Positions 17,778-26,053 of a stretch of DNA of 64,000 nt are shown piece by piece. A model generated the notes under the pieces. It was not told the DNA's origin. It saw only the letters and a program-made list of their open reading frames with translations, and made no database searches. Numbering within the stretch: position 1 is the stretch's first letter; every line of letters starts with the position of its first letter. Source of the stretch: an uncultured Peptococcaceae bacterium (lineage in GTDB: Bacteria; Bacillota; Peptococcia; Peptococcales; Peptococcaceae); assembly GCA_937976375.1 (NCBI GenBank), contig CALJRU010000020.1, positions 1-64,000 of the forward strand. The letters are read 5' to 3'. The translations under genes were made by a program, and so were the position numbers.

Positions 17778-18095
17778 ATGAAAGTATTAGTCGTAGAACC
17801 AAGAAAACAACCACAGATGTAGGAAATTGATAACAAAATCACGGCAATGCAAATGGTAGTAGATGGTTACATCAACGCTATCTCTCCCTGGTGGAACGAG
17901 GTAGCGCTTGTATGGAACAATACCGGGAAGGTGATGGGCTTGCCGAGGAATCGCCCACTCTTTGATAACCGCGGTATATTGATGGATTTCATCGCAGGTA
18001 CGTTTTTCATCTGTGGTGCGCCGTTAGATAATGGAGGCTTTACAGATTTACCAGAGGCTTTAATTGAACACTATACGAGAATATTTCAGCTTTGA
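17778..18095 (+). pseudogene. DUF3846 protein with an internal amber codon
   Basis: The frame starts at ATG 17778 (MKVLVVEPRKQPQM) 10 nt after AGAAAGGA. It stops at TAG 17820-17822 and continues in the same frame to 18095 (EIDNKITAMQMVVDGYINAI..., GTFFICGAP, ALIEHYTRIF). This is the full-length pattern of DUF3846, a family found in plasmids, phages and integrative elements of Firmicutes. One nonsense codon breaks the protein after 14 residues. The TAG replaces a position that is usually polar, so a single point mutation is the likely cause. Confidence 0.8.
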
Positions 18096-18108
18096 TGAAT
18101 AGGATGCA

Positions 18109-18568
18109 GTGATCATAAAATATTTAAACGACAATATCCGCACACTGGAAAAATTAAAGAAAGCTTATCACCGTCTTTGTTTGAAACTGCATCCAGATGT
18201 TGGCGGTAGTGCCGAAGAGGTGAAGATCTTGAAAGCGGAATATGAAACGTTGTTCGCACGGATGAAGAATATTCATGTCAACAAAGATGGCGAAACGTAT
18301 GAGAAAGAAACGCAGGAAACGTCGCAGGAAATTCAGTTGTTAATCGCCGATCTCTTGAAACTGGATGACATCGAGATTGAGATCATCGGCTGTTTCGTGT
18401 GGATCACCGGAGACACCAAGCTGCATAAAGAACATTTGAAAGAACTAGGATTCCGCTGGCACAGCAAAAAGAGTGGAAAAGGATGAATACAGCACGGACG
18501 AGATCCATGGCATGTATGTCAGCGTAAAGATCCACAAGGCCCCACAGCAACGGGAGAGAGATAAATAA
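18109..18568 (+). pseudogene. J-domain protein of a mobile element, frameshifted
   Basis: It starts at GTG 18109 behind AGGAT. The J-domain helix II/HPD core is present (AYHRLCLKLHPDVGGS, ~20-35), then a linker and a beta segment (GCFVWITGDTKLHKEHLKELGF). The frame ends at 18486 after HSKKSGKG. The expected C-terminus (VEKDEYSTDEIHGMY...) continues in the +1 frame to a stop at 18566-18568, so a small deletion or frameshift has broken it. Such HPD-plus-charged-tail proteins accompany DUF3846 genes on conjugative elements. It lies 14 nt after the DUF3846 pseudogene, and both are inactive copies of one old operon. Confidence 0.7.
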
Positions 18569-18582
18569 CTCTCCCTGAAATA

Positions 18583-18631
18583 AAATATGAAGGGATATGC
18601 TCACATGTATAGAGCATATCCCTTCATATTT
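18583..18631. terminator. Bidirectional terminator at the right end of the island
   Basis: A 20-bp perfect stem (AAATATGAAGGGATATGCTC and complement, 9-nt loop) with T-rich flanks on both strands. A second small hairpin (CCAGCC-TAC-GGCTGG) lies at 18634-18648. Confidence 0.85.
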
Positions 18632-18687
18632 TTCCAGCCTACGGCTGGAGAATATTTCATATCTCATAAATTATACCATTATCCCAT

Positions 18688-19272
18688 TTATACCCGTTTT
18701 CTACATAAACCATGGTGATTGCAGTACCAGTACAGCCAACCGTGACCCCGACGGAAAAAGCGAGCTTCAGCGTTCCCTTCCGGATAAAGCTTAACCATCT
18801 CAAAGCGGCTGCCTGTCACGTAAGCTATAAAGGTAATATAGTGGTCTTTTGTCATCGGATGGTCAAGAGAAACGTAATATTCATACTCAATCTCTTCAAT
18901 TTGTGCTGTATGTGCATCATCCACTTCCTCTATTTCAAGTGGAGGAAGCGTCACACCACAACAGGATACGACCGTCTCACCTGTCGCCTGTAACACGTTG
19001 CCACATACTGGACAAACATAAAGAGAGGTTTTTAACATATTACCTGCTCGATTCGTATTTATAATCTGCTCCCCAGCCAACAATTCCACCATAGAAACCT
19101 TCAATGCTTTGGCCAACGGCTCTAACAACGAAAGACTTGGCAAGCCTCGATTTGTTTCCCATTTTGAAATTGTTTTGTCGCTCACATATAACATTTCCGC
19201 CAATTGAGATTGTGTCAAATGCTGACGTTCCCGTAATATCTTAATGGTGTCTCCTGCAACATAGTGATTCAT
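18688..19272 (-). CDS. XRE regulator fused to a desulfoferrodoxin-like iron/zinc domain
   Basis: 195 residues. The N-terminal helix-turn-helix of the XRE type is clear (LTQSQLAEMLYVSDKTISKWE, ~20-40). After a linker comes a Cys4 unit of the desulforedoxin kind (YVCPVCGNVL at ~82 and SCCG at ~101). A C-terminal domain with the neelaredoxin-like DHPMTKDHYITFIAYV and a closing CNHHGLC follows. ATG 19272 follows AAGGAG at 8 nt. It is a plausible metal- or redox-sensing repressor; that is inference. A truncated tandem copy lies just upstream. It is alone on its transcript, with the bidirectional terminator behind it. Confidence 0.75.
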   Translation of the reverse strand: MNHYVAGDTIKILRERQHLTQSQLAEMLYVSDKTISKWETNRGLPSLSLLEPLAKALKVSMVELLAGEQIINTNRAGNMLKTSLYVCPVCGNVLQATGETVVSCCGVTLPPLEIEEVDDAHTAQIEEIEYEYYVSLDHPMTKDHYITFIAYVTGSRFEMVKLYPEGNAEARFFRRGHGWLYWYCNHHGLCRKRV

Positions 19273-19364
19273 ATACACTTCTCCTTCTCTAATTTTATCT
19301 ATCAAAAAAATGATCGTTTTTCTTATCATCTAAGCAAAAGCAACGTGGGTTGTCATGCATTTCT

Positions 19365-19502
19365 TTAACTACAGGAACTTCCGGTTTCCCATTTTGAAAT
19401 GGTTTTATCACTGACGCTGAGAACCTCGGCCAACTGTGCCTGTGTTAAATGCTGCTGTTCACGCAGGGTGCGAATGGCAGCTCCGGTGATGTAATGATTC
19501 AT
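19365..19502 (-). pseudogene. Truncated XRE helix-turn-helix fragment
   Basis: ATG 19502 follows AAAGGAG. The 45-residue frame repeats the start of the neighbour (MNHYITGAAIRTLREQQHL, then TQAQLAEVLSVSDKTISKWE) and then breaks off after WETG into GSSCS and a stop. The first ~40 residues are close to the gene at 18688-19272 and the rest is gone. It is the remnant of a tandem duplication. Confidence 0.7.
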
Positions 19503-19716
19503 GGTGCATTCTCCTTTCAACATTAGGCTACCATGCCACCGCCTCAACAGCAACCTACGCTACGTAGAGGTGTCCTGGCACGCCAATTTATGAAAAAATT
19601 TTATATCGTCACATTTGTTGCACGCCCAATGGAGCATTTTCTGCCAAAGCAGTAAAATAACGAACCAATAGCACAGACAGCCTTTCAATCCGGCCACCTC
19701 ACAGCATATATAAAAT

Positions 19717-19741
19717 AACGGCTGCTCCATAGACAGCCGTT
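19717..19741 (-). terminator. Terminator after the ArsC/Spx-like gene
   Basis: On the minus strand AACGGCTG pairs with CAGCCGTT over a 9-nt loop and is followed by ATTTTAT. Confidence 0.7.
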
Positions 19742-19749
19742 TCTTCATT

Positions 19750-20103
19750 TTATTTCAATTTTTCCCATTCTGCTTCCTTAAAACCTGGGCAGATCACGAC
19801 GTCGCTGATCAAAAGCGGACGTTTGACGAGCATCCCGTCGCTGGCCAGCAATTCCAGCTGTTCGTCCTCGCTCATTTCAGGCAGCTTATCTTTAAGATGC
19901 AATTGCTTATACAGGTTGCCGCTGGTGTTAAAGAAACGCTTGAGCGGCAGACCACTTGCTGCATACCAGGCAGCAAGTTCTTCTTTGCTTGGCCGTTCGT
20001 CAACAATAGGACGCAGATCACAGTCAATGCCATTATCTTCAAGCCATTTCAGTGCTTTCTTACATGTGGAGCATTTTGCGTAATAGAGTACAAGTGGTTT
20101 CAT
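19750..20103 (-). CDS. ArsC/Spx-family thioredoxin-fold protein
   Basis: 117 residues of the arsenate reductase/Spx/YffB family. The N-terminal CxxC (YYAKCSTCKKAL, Cys11-Cys14) is intact, with the family pattern LPLKRFFNTSGNLYK (~50-65), where true ArsC carries the arsenate-binding region, and DGMLVKRPLLI (~88-98). AAAGGAG lies 6 nt before the ATG. It has no ars neighbours and no alpha-CTD-binding pattern I can confirm, so I do not call it arsC or spx. It is divergent from the membrane-protein gene at 20250. A general thiol-redox role is likely. Confidence 0.85.
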   Translation of the reverse strand: MKPLVLYYAKCSTCKKALKWLEDNGIDCDLRPIVDERPSKEELAAWYAASGLPLKRFFNTSGNLYKQLHLKDKLPEMSEDEQLELLASDGMLVKRPLLISDVVICPGFKEAEWEKLK

Positions 20104-20185
20104 AGTGCTTCTCCTTTCATCATGGGTTGTCTAAAGTATACCACCGTATGTGGTAATAATAAACGCTATTATTACGTTAAATAAG

Positions 20186-20213
20186 GTGACATCCCGCCCA
20201 CCTATGCTATAAT
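20186..20213 (+). promoter_or_regulatory. Promoter for the membrane-protein/UbiA genes
   Basis: GTGACA (-35, 20186-20191), a 16-bp spacer and TATAAT (-10, 20208-20213) with an extended TGC. The transcript would start near 20220, which makes the ATG at 20220 unusable and supports the TTG start at 20250. Confidence 0.65.
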
Positions 20214-20249
20214 GAAGCCATGACTCGTTGCAAAAAGGGGGCATGCAGC

Positions 20250-21941
20250 TTGAACAAAATATCAGAATTATTGATCAATACATTTTTACCGAACACTCGG
20301 CCTGTTGAATGTTTGCATCATTTAAAGCAAAATTGGTATTTCCCACTGACAGCGTTGGCGTTTTTCTATCCGGAGGTGCAGTGGGGCAACGATTTCTGTA
20401 AAGCCAACCTGACGATACCAAGCATGGCGCTGGCTTTCATCGCCATGATACTTGTAGCAAGCCAGGTAAGCGATCTATGGTCGGCAGTGCGCTGGCTGCC
20501 ATGGTGGCTGAATGTGTTCGTGGTTCTTTCAGCCATAGGGATCTGTTGGCGCTTGCAAACATACGCCTTCGATTTTTTCTGTACATCACTGCAAAAGAGC
20601 AGTGAGCAGGCTTATCCAATCAGCATGGCACTGGCACTGGGAAGCTTTCTATTTGTCTATGTCTGTCTGGCGCACTTTTGGCAAAGATTGACACGATTGT
20701 TCCAAGAAACCAGGGTCTTTTCTGACTTGCATCCCTTTGAAGTCGGTATTTATGCGTTTCTGTTCGTGCTCACCTTGCTTTTCGCCGCTCGCTTGTTTCT
20801 CATGACAACCGTGTTCTACGATGCCCGTCCGGACGGCTTCTATGATCTCATCTATACAAGCGACTCTGGCGGTCTTGTTCGCAATATGGGCTGGCTTTAT
20901 CTGACATTCTCTGAAAACGATCTGCGTCAGCCGCTGTTTGCGGTGTTCGCGGCACCTTTTGTTGGTGCGCCCTACGCACTGGGAGAATTCTTGGGGCTCT
21001 CCATCACCTCTGAAGTGATCCTCATCAATACCTTACAAATCACGCTGCTCTTTGTCGCCAATTTCGTACTGTCACGTTTGCTCAATCTTACAACAACAGC
21101 GCGTGTGTGCTTTATGGTGATGCTGACCGCCACCTATAGCACACTGCTTAATGTCCTGATGATTGAGCAATACGTCACCGCTTATTTTTGGCTGGTGCTT
21201 ACGCTGGTCTGTCTGCTGCGCGGCCAACGCAACACCAACTTTGCGCTCTATGGTGCCGGCGGCACGCTATTGACAAGCCTGGCACTGCTGCCAGTGATCG
21301 GCGGTAATGCACCAGGCAAAACGCCCAAGCGCTGGCTGCAAGATATGCTCCGTCGCGGGGTGGGATTTGCGGCACTGCTTTTAGCCTGGGGCCGCTTTGA
21401 TATCTATTATTCCCTGCTCGCCAAAATTGAATCGCTCTGCAGCTTTACTGGTGAAGAGATTTCTTTCAGCGATCGTCTGCGCCAATTCACGGGTTTTGTG
21501 CATGATTGTTTTCTTGCGCCTGCAGCCTCAGTAGGCGAATATACCCTTTCATCAGCGCCCCATATAGCCTGGATGCTGGAACCTGTCGAACATATCAACT
21601 GGTTTGGCGTCTTGCTGTTGGCGCTTTGCTTGATCAGCGCCGCCTGGAATTGGGAAGAGCGCATCGCGCGCCTGTCGATCTATTGGATCGGGTTTTCACT
21701 GCTGCTCCTTGTCGTTCTCGGATGGGGCACACAAGAAAACGGCCTCACCCTCTACGTGTTGTATTTTTGTTGGGCTTTTTTCGTACTGCTCTTTATGCTC
21801 ATTCAACAAGCAGCAAACAGCCTGAAACAGCCGCTGCTTCTGCCTGTGGTATGCATCGCTGTAACAGCGCTCCTGCTCCTTGTCAATCTGGCCGGCGTGA
21901 AAGGCATGCTTGCTTTCGGGTTGGAATACTACCCGCTATAA
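20250..21941 (+). CDS. Polytopic membrane protein, GT-C-like, first tandem copy
   Basis: 564 residues from TTG 20250, placed 8 nt after AAAAAGGGGG. The protein has about 12-13 membrane segments. A conserved non-membrane loop (DGFYDLIYTSDSGGLVRN then SENDLRQPLFAVFAAPF) follows the first third, as in GT-C fold glycosyltransferases, where acidic residues of the first outer loops are catalytic. It aligns over the full length with the next gene (shared NDLRQPLFAVF, TLLNVLM[IL]EQYVTAYFW). The neighbouring UbiA-type prenyl-phosphate enzyme points to lipid-linked sugar transfer to a cell-surface polymer; that is inference. It may equally be an unrelated transporter-like family. Confidence 0.65.
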   Translation: MNKISELLINTFLPNTRPVECLHHLKQNWYFPLTALAFFYPEVQWGNDFCKANLTIPSMALAFIAMILVASQVSDLWSAVRWLPWWLNVFVVLSAIGICWRLQTYAFDFFCTSLQKSSEQAYPISMALALGSFLFVYVCLAHFWQRLTRLFQETRVFSDLHPFEVGIYAFLFVLTLLFAARLFLMTTVFYDARPDGFYDLIYTSDSGGLVRNMGWLYLTFSENDLRQPLFAVFAAPFVGAPYALGEFLGLSITSEVILINTLQITLLFVANFVLSRLLNLTTTARVCFMVMLTATYSTLLNVLMIEQYVTAYFWLVLTLVCLLRGQRNTNFALYGAGGTLLTSLALLPVIGGNAPGKTPKRWLQDMLRRGVGFAALLLAWGRFDIYYSLLAKIESLCSFTGEEISFSDRLRQFTGFVHDCFLAPAASVGEYTLSSAPHIAWMLEPVEHINWFGVLLLALCLISAAWNWEERIARLSIYWIGFSLLLLVVLGWGTQENGLTLYVLYFCWAFFVLLFMLIQQAANSLKQPLLLPVVCIAVTALLLLVNLAGVKGMLAFGLEYYPL

Positions 21942-22137
21942 TAATGCCACGATAGCAAAAGGCTGGTGCATTCATCGGTGATAGATCTCAGGCTTTTGCT
22001 GTTATCAAAGCAACAAAACCACTTATGCAACTGAATCCTATTTGATACATCTTTCTGCCATTAGAACGAGACAATACTGCCAGTGTTTACAATTCAGCAA
22101 ATATTATTCTGCAAATCAGAACATCTACCAACAAACG

Positions 22138-22146
22138 TGTTATACT
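22138..22146 (+). promoter_or_regulatory. Extended -10 promoter before the second membrane protein
   Basis: TGTTATACT (TGn + TATACT) lies 39 nt before the ATG at 22185, which has AAGGAG 8 nt upstream. The 243-base gap also holds an imperfect AGCAAAAGGCTG / CAGGCTTTTGCT hairpin (21955-22000) that may end the preceding transcript. Confidence 0.5.
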
Positions 22147-22184
22147 TCATTTAATATTTCACACGTAACGACAAGGAGATTTTC

Positions 22185-23909
22185 ATGGTGCATCAAGAAA
22201 CACTGAAGAACACTGAAAACCATGCCTCGTTTTTCCACAAACTGCCACAACCAAAATGGCGCGGCATGGGCACCAATCTGCTAAAAAATTGGTATTTTCC
22301 ATTTTCTGCGTTGGCATATTTTCTGGTGGAAGTGCGCGGCGCGTCAGAATATAGTGTCACCGGCATCACTTTGACACTCTCTTTTTTGATGATGCTGGCA
22401 GTTGCAGCACAAACCTCAGAGCTTTGGCAGACTACACGCTTGCTGCCATGGTATGGGCAGCTCTGGGCAATGTTGTCGGCGGCTGGTGCTTGTTGGCACT
22501 GCTATGCTTTTGGCTACGCATCGTTCACGGAAAGCCCAGCCTTACAATCGCTGCTGACCACCATTGACAGCGGCGCAGACTTTCCGCGAGCGCTGGCTGT
22601 TTGCTGTGCGCTGGCTGGATTTCCATTTGTCTATATTGGCATTTCCTATCTTTGGTCGGAGCTTTGCCGCTTGGCAAAAAAATTGACGCTGTTTTCTGGT
22701 TTAACAGTTGCCGAGCGTTTGCTCTACGCAATAATCGCACTGGCACTTGTCGCCTTCGCCGCAATGGCGTTCTATGCTTCCAACGGATTTTACAGTGCCA
22801 GTAACGAGGGCTACGACATCGTTTACACCGCTGACACCGATTCCCTTTTCAACAACATGGCTTATTTGTCGCTAACCTTTGTTGAAAACGATCTGCGTCA
22901 ACCACTGTTTGCGGTGTTTTCGGCCCCATTCGCCGGTGTGCCCTATTTACTGACGCAGTTGTTCCGATTTTCTCCATCCACCGAAGCAGTGCTGTTGAAT
23001 ACGATACAGATTCTCATGATGGTTACCGGCAATCTTTTGCTCACCCGTTTGGTCGCACAAACGCCATTAAAACGCATCTGTTTTATGGTCACGTTGAGCG
23101 TCACCTATACGACACTGCTCAATGTACTCATGCTGGAACAGTATGTCACCGCCTATTTCTGGCTGATGCTCTCTGTGGGGCTGGTCTGCACACGTCAAAA
23201 GGAAGAACACCTCGGCTTTTACGGCGCTGTCAGCGCATTGTTAACCAATGTGGCGCTGCTGCCATGGATGAGCACCCACTCACCACGTTCTTCTTTTAAA
23301 GGCTGGCTGGGAGACATGCTCCGCTTAAGCATTTCTTTTATCGTGCTGCTTCTCGCCTTCGCCCGCTTCGATGTTATTTATTCTGTCATTGCGAAACTGG
23401 CATCATTATTCAAGTTCACTGGTGGTTCCTGGCCGCTCTCCGACCGTTTCAAACAATACTTTGCCTTCGTTCACGACTGTTTTGTTAGCCCAGCAACGCA
23501 CGTCTCACAAGGCGTGGCGCCTGATGGTATTTTGTCCTGGCGATTGGATCCTGTACAAACGCTCAACATCGTCGGTGTAATGCTTTTTATACTGACGATT
23601 GTCGCAGCGTGGTTCAACCGAGACAAACTACTAAGCCGCTTCGCGATTTACTGGGTGGCATTCTCTGTGGTATTGCTTGCCCTCATCGGTTGGGGAACCT
23701 GGGAAACCGGTCTGGTGCTCTATTCGCTCTATTTCGGCTGGGCGTTCTTTACCCTGCTTTTCCAACTTACCGACAAAGCCGGTGATGCCCTTCATGCACA
23801 CTGGCTATTACCTGCATGTTCCCTTGTTGCAACGGCGCTGATGCTCTGGCTGAATATTCCTGGCATTCGAGCGCTCTTGGATTACTGCATCACTTATTTT
23901 CCAATTTAA
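22185..23909 (+). CDS. Polytopic membrane protein, GT-C-like, second tandem copy
   Basis: 574 residues, paralogue of the gene at 20250. It keeps the loop pattern (EGYDIVYTADTDSLFNN, VENDLRQPLFAVFSAPF), the TTLLNVLMLEQYVTAYFWLM segment and a C-terminal W-G-T-WE/QE-x-GL motif near the last membrane pair. The N-terminal ~35 residues are polar and differ between the copies. The UbiA-type gene follows after 12 nt, so this copy is co-transcribed with it. Two divergent copies suggest different acceptors or linkages in one pathway. Whether it is a glycosyltransferase remains unproven. Confidence 0.65.
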   Translation: MVHQETLKNTENHASFFHKLPQPKWRGMGTNLLKNWYFPFSALAYFLVEVRGASEYSVTGITLTLSFLMMLAVAAQTSELWQTTRLLPWYGQLWAMLSAAGACWHCYAFGYASFTESPALQSLLTTIDSGADFPRALAVCCALAGFPFVYIGISYLWSELCRLAKKLTLFSGLTVAERLLYAIIALALVAFAAMAFYASNGFYSASNEGYDIVYTADTDSLFNNMAYLSLTFVENDLRQPLFAVFSAPFAGVPYLLTQLFRFSPSTEAVLLNTIQILMMVTGNLLLTRLVAQTPLKRICFMVTLSVTYTTLLNVLMLEQYVTAYFWLMLSVGLVCTRQKEEHLGFYGAVSALLTNVALLPWMSTHSPRSSFKGWLGDMLRLSISFIVLLLAFARFDVIYSVIAKLASLFKFTGGSWPLSDRFKQYFAFVHDCFVSPATHVSQGVAPDGILSWRLDPVQTLNIVGVMLFILTIVAAWFNRDKLLSRFAIYWVAFSVVLLALIGWGTWETGLVLYSLYFGWAFFTLLFQLTDKAGDALHAHWLLPACSLVATALMLWLNIPGIRALLDYCITYFPI

Positions 23910-23921
23910 GGGGGCTTTCTC

Positions 23922-24782
23922 TTGAACCGCTATCTCAAACTGATGCGTGTGCATCATTACATGAAAAATCTGCTGGTCTTTGCGGCACTCGTCTGCAGCG
24001 GCCAATTCTTTGTGCCTGCCAAACTGTGCGCTGGTGTACTGGGCTTTTTTGCATTCTGTGCGGCTTCTTCGGCCATCTATATCATCAACGATATTCGTGA
24101 CTGCGAAAAGGACCGCCGTCATCCGACGAAATGCCGCCGCCCCATCGCCAGTGGCGCTGTTCCAGTGCGTAATGCAAGCATTCTTGCTGTTGTGCTGTTT
24201 GTTCTGGCTGCGTTGCTCATCGCACCCGTCTTCAAACTTTCTGCAGTCTTGCTTCTGCTGCTCTACATCGTACTGAATCTGGCTTACAGCTTTGGCATTA
24301 AAAATGTGCCCATCGCCGACATCACCGTGCTCGCCGCCGGCTTTGTCATTCGAGTCATCTACGGCGCTCAGTTGACAGAAATCATCATCTCCAACTGGCT
24401 CTATCTTGCCGTCTTTGCCATGTCCTTTTATCTTGCACTGGGTAAACGGCGCGGCGAACTGATCCAAGTCACCGATGGTGATACCCGCAGCGTGCTCAAA
24501 GCCTATCCTCTCGACTTTCTTAATCGCAACATGACCATGTGCTTGACACTCGGCAATGTCTTCTATGCCCTTTGGAGCATGGATCAAGTGACCACCGCCT
24601 TCTATCACAATCGGCTGCTCATCTTCACAGTGCCTATCGTTCTTCTTATCACCCTCAAATACAGCCTCACCATCGAAGGCGCCTCCGACGGCGACCCCGT
24701 CGAAGTCCTCATCCACGACCGCGCACTGCTTCTGCTTGTCTTGCTCTATCTTGCCGTCATGCTGGGCATTCTCTACATATAA
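23922..24782 (+). CDS. UbiA-family prenyl-phosphate phosphoribosyltransferase-like enzyme
   Basis: 286 residues with ~8-9 membrane segments. TTG 23922 follows AAGGGGGC by 7 nt. Two Asp-rich motifs are visible: NDIRDCEKDRRHPTK (~55-69) and the second around YSFGIKNVPIADI (~124-136). The DxxxDxxHPxKxxRP pattern, rather than the ubiquinone/menaquinone one, matches decaprenyl-phosphate 5-phosphoribosyltransferase (DPPR synthase) relatives. These join PRPP to a polyprenyl phosphate as the first step to lipid-linked ribose or arabinose. No DprE1/DprE2-like epimerase is in the window. It lies 12 nt after the second GT-C-like gene and ends at a strong terminator. Confidence 0.8.
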   Translation: MNRYLKLMRVHHYMKNLLVFAALVCSGQFFVPAKLCAGVLGFFAFCAASSAIYIINDIRDCEKDRRHPTKCRRPIASGAVPVRNASILAVVLFVLAALLIAPVFKLSAVLLLLLYIVLNLAYSFGIKNVPIADITVLAAGFVIRVIYGAQLTEIIISNWLYLAVFAMSFYLALGKRRGELIQVTDGDTRSVLKAYPLDFLNRNMTMCLTLGNVFYALWSMDQVTTAFYHNRLLIFTVPIVLLITLKYSLTIEGASDGDPVEVLIHDRALLLLVLLYLAVMLGILYI

Positions 24783-24820
24783 AAAATCCTGTGATCGCAT
24801 CGTCCGATCACAGGATTTTT
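24782..24820. terminator. Bidirectional terminator between UbiA-type gene and ferritin
   Basis: AAAATCCTGTGATCG and its complement form a 15-bp stem with a 7-nt loop (CATCGTC) and T/A tails on both strands. Confidence 0.9.
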
Positions 24821-24837
24821 CAATTTAATATTCAAAA

Positions 24838-25347
24838 TTACAACACCAAAGAAGGTGCGCTGTACACACGGCCAGCCAATTCCTGATTGAGCAGATAGAG
24901 GCTCTTTGGATCGTCTCCATAAAGTTTATACTTTTTCACGAGACTGTCGGCGTTCTTTTCTTCTTCGCCCTGTTCCTTAACAAACCAATCGAGGAACTGC
25001 ATGGTGCGGAAGTCTTTCACACTATAGGCAGCATCGTAAATGTTATTGATAAGCCCTGTTACATAACGTTCGTGATCGGCAGCCACAGCCAGCGGATCGC
25101 CAGCATTGCTATAAGCATGAGCTGGTTTATCGATGGCTTCGAAAGTGACGGAAATGTCGTTGTTCTGCAAGTATTGCATGAACAACAATGCGTGATCACG
25201 TTCTTCCTGAGCCTGGATGGTGTACCAATTGGCAAAACCATCAAGATCCAAGTCCGTGTAATAATTGGCAATGTCAAGATAGAGATACGCGCTGAAAAAT
25301 TCTTTGTTGATCTGATCGTTGAGAAGTTCTGCTACTTTTTGATCCAT
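24838..25347 (-). CDS. ftnA: Ferritin
   Basis: 169 residues of the non-haem bacterial ferritin family. It oxidises Fe(II) and stores it as a mineral in the 24-mer cage. The ferroxidase ligands are in place: Glu16 (NKEFFSAYLYLD), Glu and His in QAQEERDHALLF (~47-58) and the C-terminal QGEEEKNADSLV (~127-138). AAGGAC lies 8 nt before the ATG. It lies behind the reverse rubrerythrin gene on the same strand, separated by a terminator, forming an iron/oxygen-defence pair typical of anaerobes. Confidence 0.95.
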   Translation of the reverse strand: MDQKVAELLNDQINKEFFSAYLYLDIANYYTDLDLDGFANWYTIQAQEERDHALLFMQYLQNNDISVTFEAIDKPAHAYSNAGDPLAVAADHERYVTGLINNIYDAAYSVKDFRTMQFLDWFVKEQGEEEKNADSLVKKYKLYGDDPKSLYLLNQELAGRVYSAPSLVL

Positions 25348-25382
25348 AGATCATCGTCCTTCCATAATTTTTTATGACACGC

Positions 25383-25410
25383 AAAAAAGACAGGAGCATG
25401 CTCCTGCCTT
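25383..25410 (-). terminator. Terminator after the rubrerythrin gene
   Basis: The perfect palindrome CAGGAGCATGCTCCTG (25391-25406) with A-rich and T-rich flanks. On the minus strand it is followed by TCTTTTTT. Confidence 0.85.
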
Positions 25411-25423
25411 TTGAGTGGTTAAA

Positions 25424-25966
25424 TTAGCCGAAATATCTTTCGAGCAGGCCCTTGAATGCTTTGCCGTGACGTGCTTCGTCGCGAGCCATTTCATGAACGG
25501 TGTCATGAACAGCATCCAGGTTCAGAGCCTTAGCACGCTTAGCAAGATCGGTCTTACCAGCGGTAGCACCGTTTTCAGCTTCTACGCGCATTTCAAGGTT
25601 CTTCTTGGTAGAGTCGGTAACAACATCGCCAAGGAGTTCAGCAAACTTAGCAGCATGTTCAGCTTCTTCCCAAGCAGCCTTTTCCCAATAGAGTCCGATT
25701 TCAGGATAGCCTTCACGATGAGCAACACGAGCCATAGCGAGGTACATACCTACTTCGGTGCATTCGCCAGTGAAGTTTGCTTCGAGGTCAGCACGGATAT
25801 CAGCTGGAACGTCAGAAGCAACGCCTACAACGTGTTCTGCTGCCCAAGTCATATCGCCGGACTGCTTTACAAACTTTTCTGCTGGAGCACCGCACTGTGG
25901 GCATTTTTCTGGTGCTGCTTCGCCTTCATAAACATAACCGCATACGCTGCAAACCCATTTTGCCAT
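25424..25966 (-). CDS. Reverse rubrerythrin (rubredoxin domain at the N-terminus)
   Basis: 180 residues from ATG 25966, which follows AGGAG; the longer frame (to 26011) runs into the leader. Residues 1-35 are a rubredoxin-like FeCys4 unit (CSVCGYVYEG and CPQCGAP). The rest is a four-helix diiron domain (NFTGECTEVGMYLAM ~80, KAAWEEAEHAAKF ~112, DEARHGKAFKGLL ~165). This order is the reverse of classical rubrerythrin and is known from clostridia (revRbr), where it reduces peroxide and oxygen with NADH-derived electrons. It has a consensus promoter with a dyad near the transcription start. Confidence 0.93.
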   Translation of the reverse strand: MAKWVCSVCGYVYEGEAAPEKCPQCGAPAEKFVKQSGDMTWAAEHVVGVASDVPADIRADLEANFTGECTEVGMYLAMARVAHREGYPEIGLYWEKAAWEEAEHAAKFAELLGDVVTDSTKKNLEMRVEAENGATAGKTDLAKRAKALNLDAVHDTVHEMARDEARHGKAFKGLLERYFG

Positions 25967-26053
25967 AATTATCAATCTCCTATTCTCTTTGTAAATAATT
26001 TTAACCAACAATTAAACATCTACATGTTATTATAACGATTTCTTTGTTTTGAC

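Noticed and set aside
23808..24800. Minus-strand frame of 330 codons opposite the UbiA-type gene
   Set aside because: Highly charged, His/Asp-rich sequence typical of an antisense copy of membrane segments; it also crosses the terminator.
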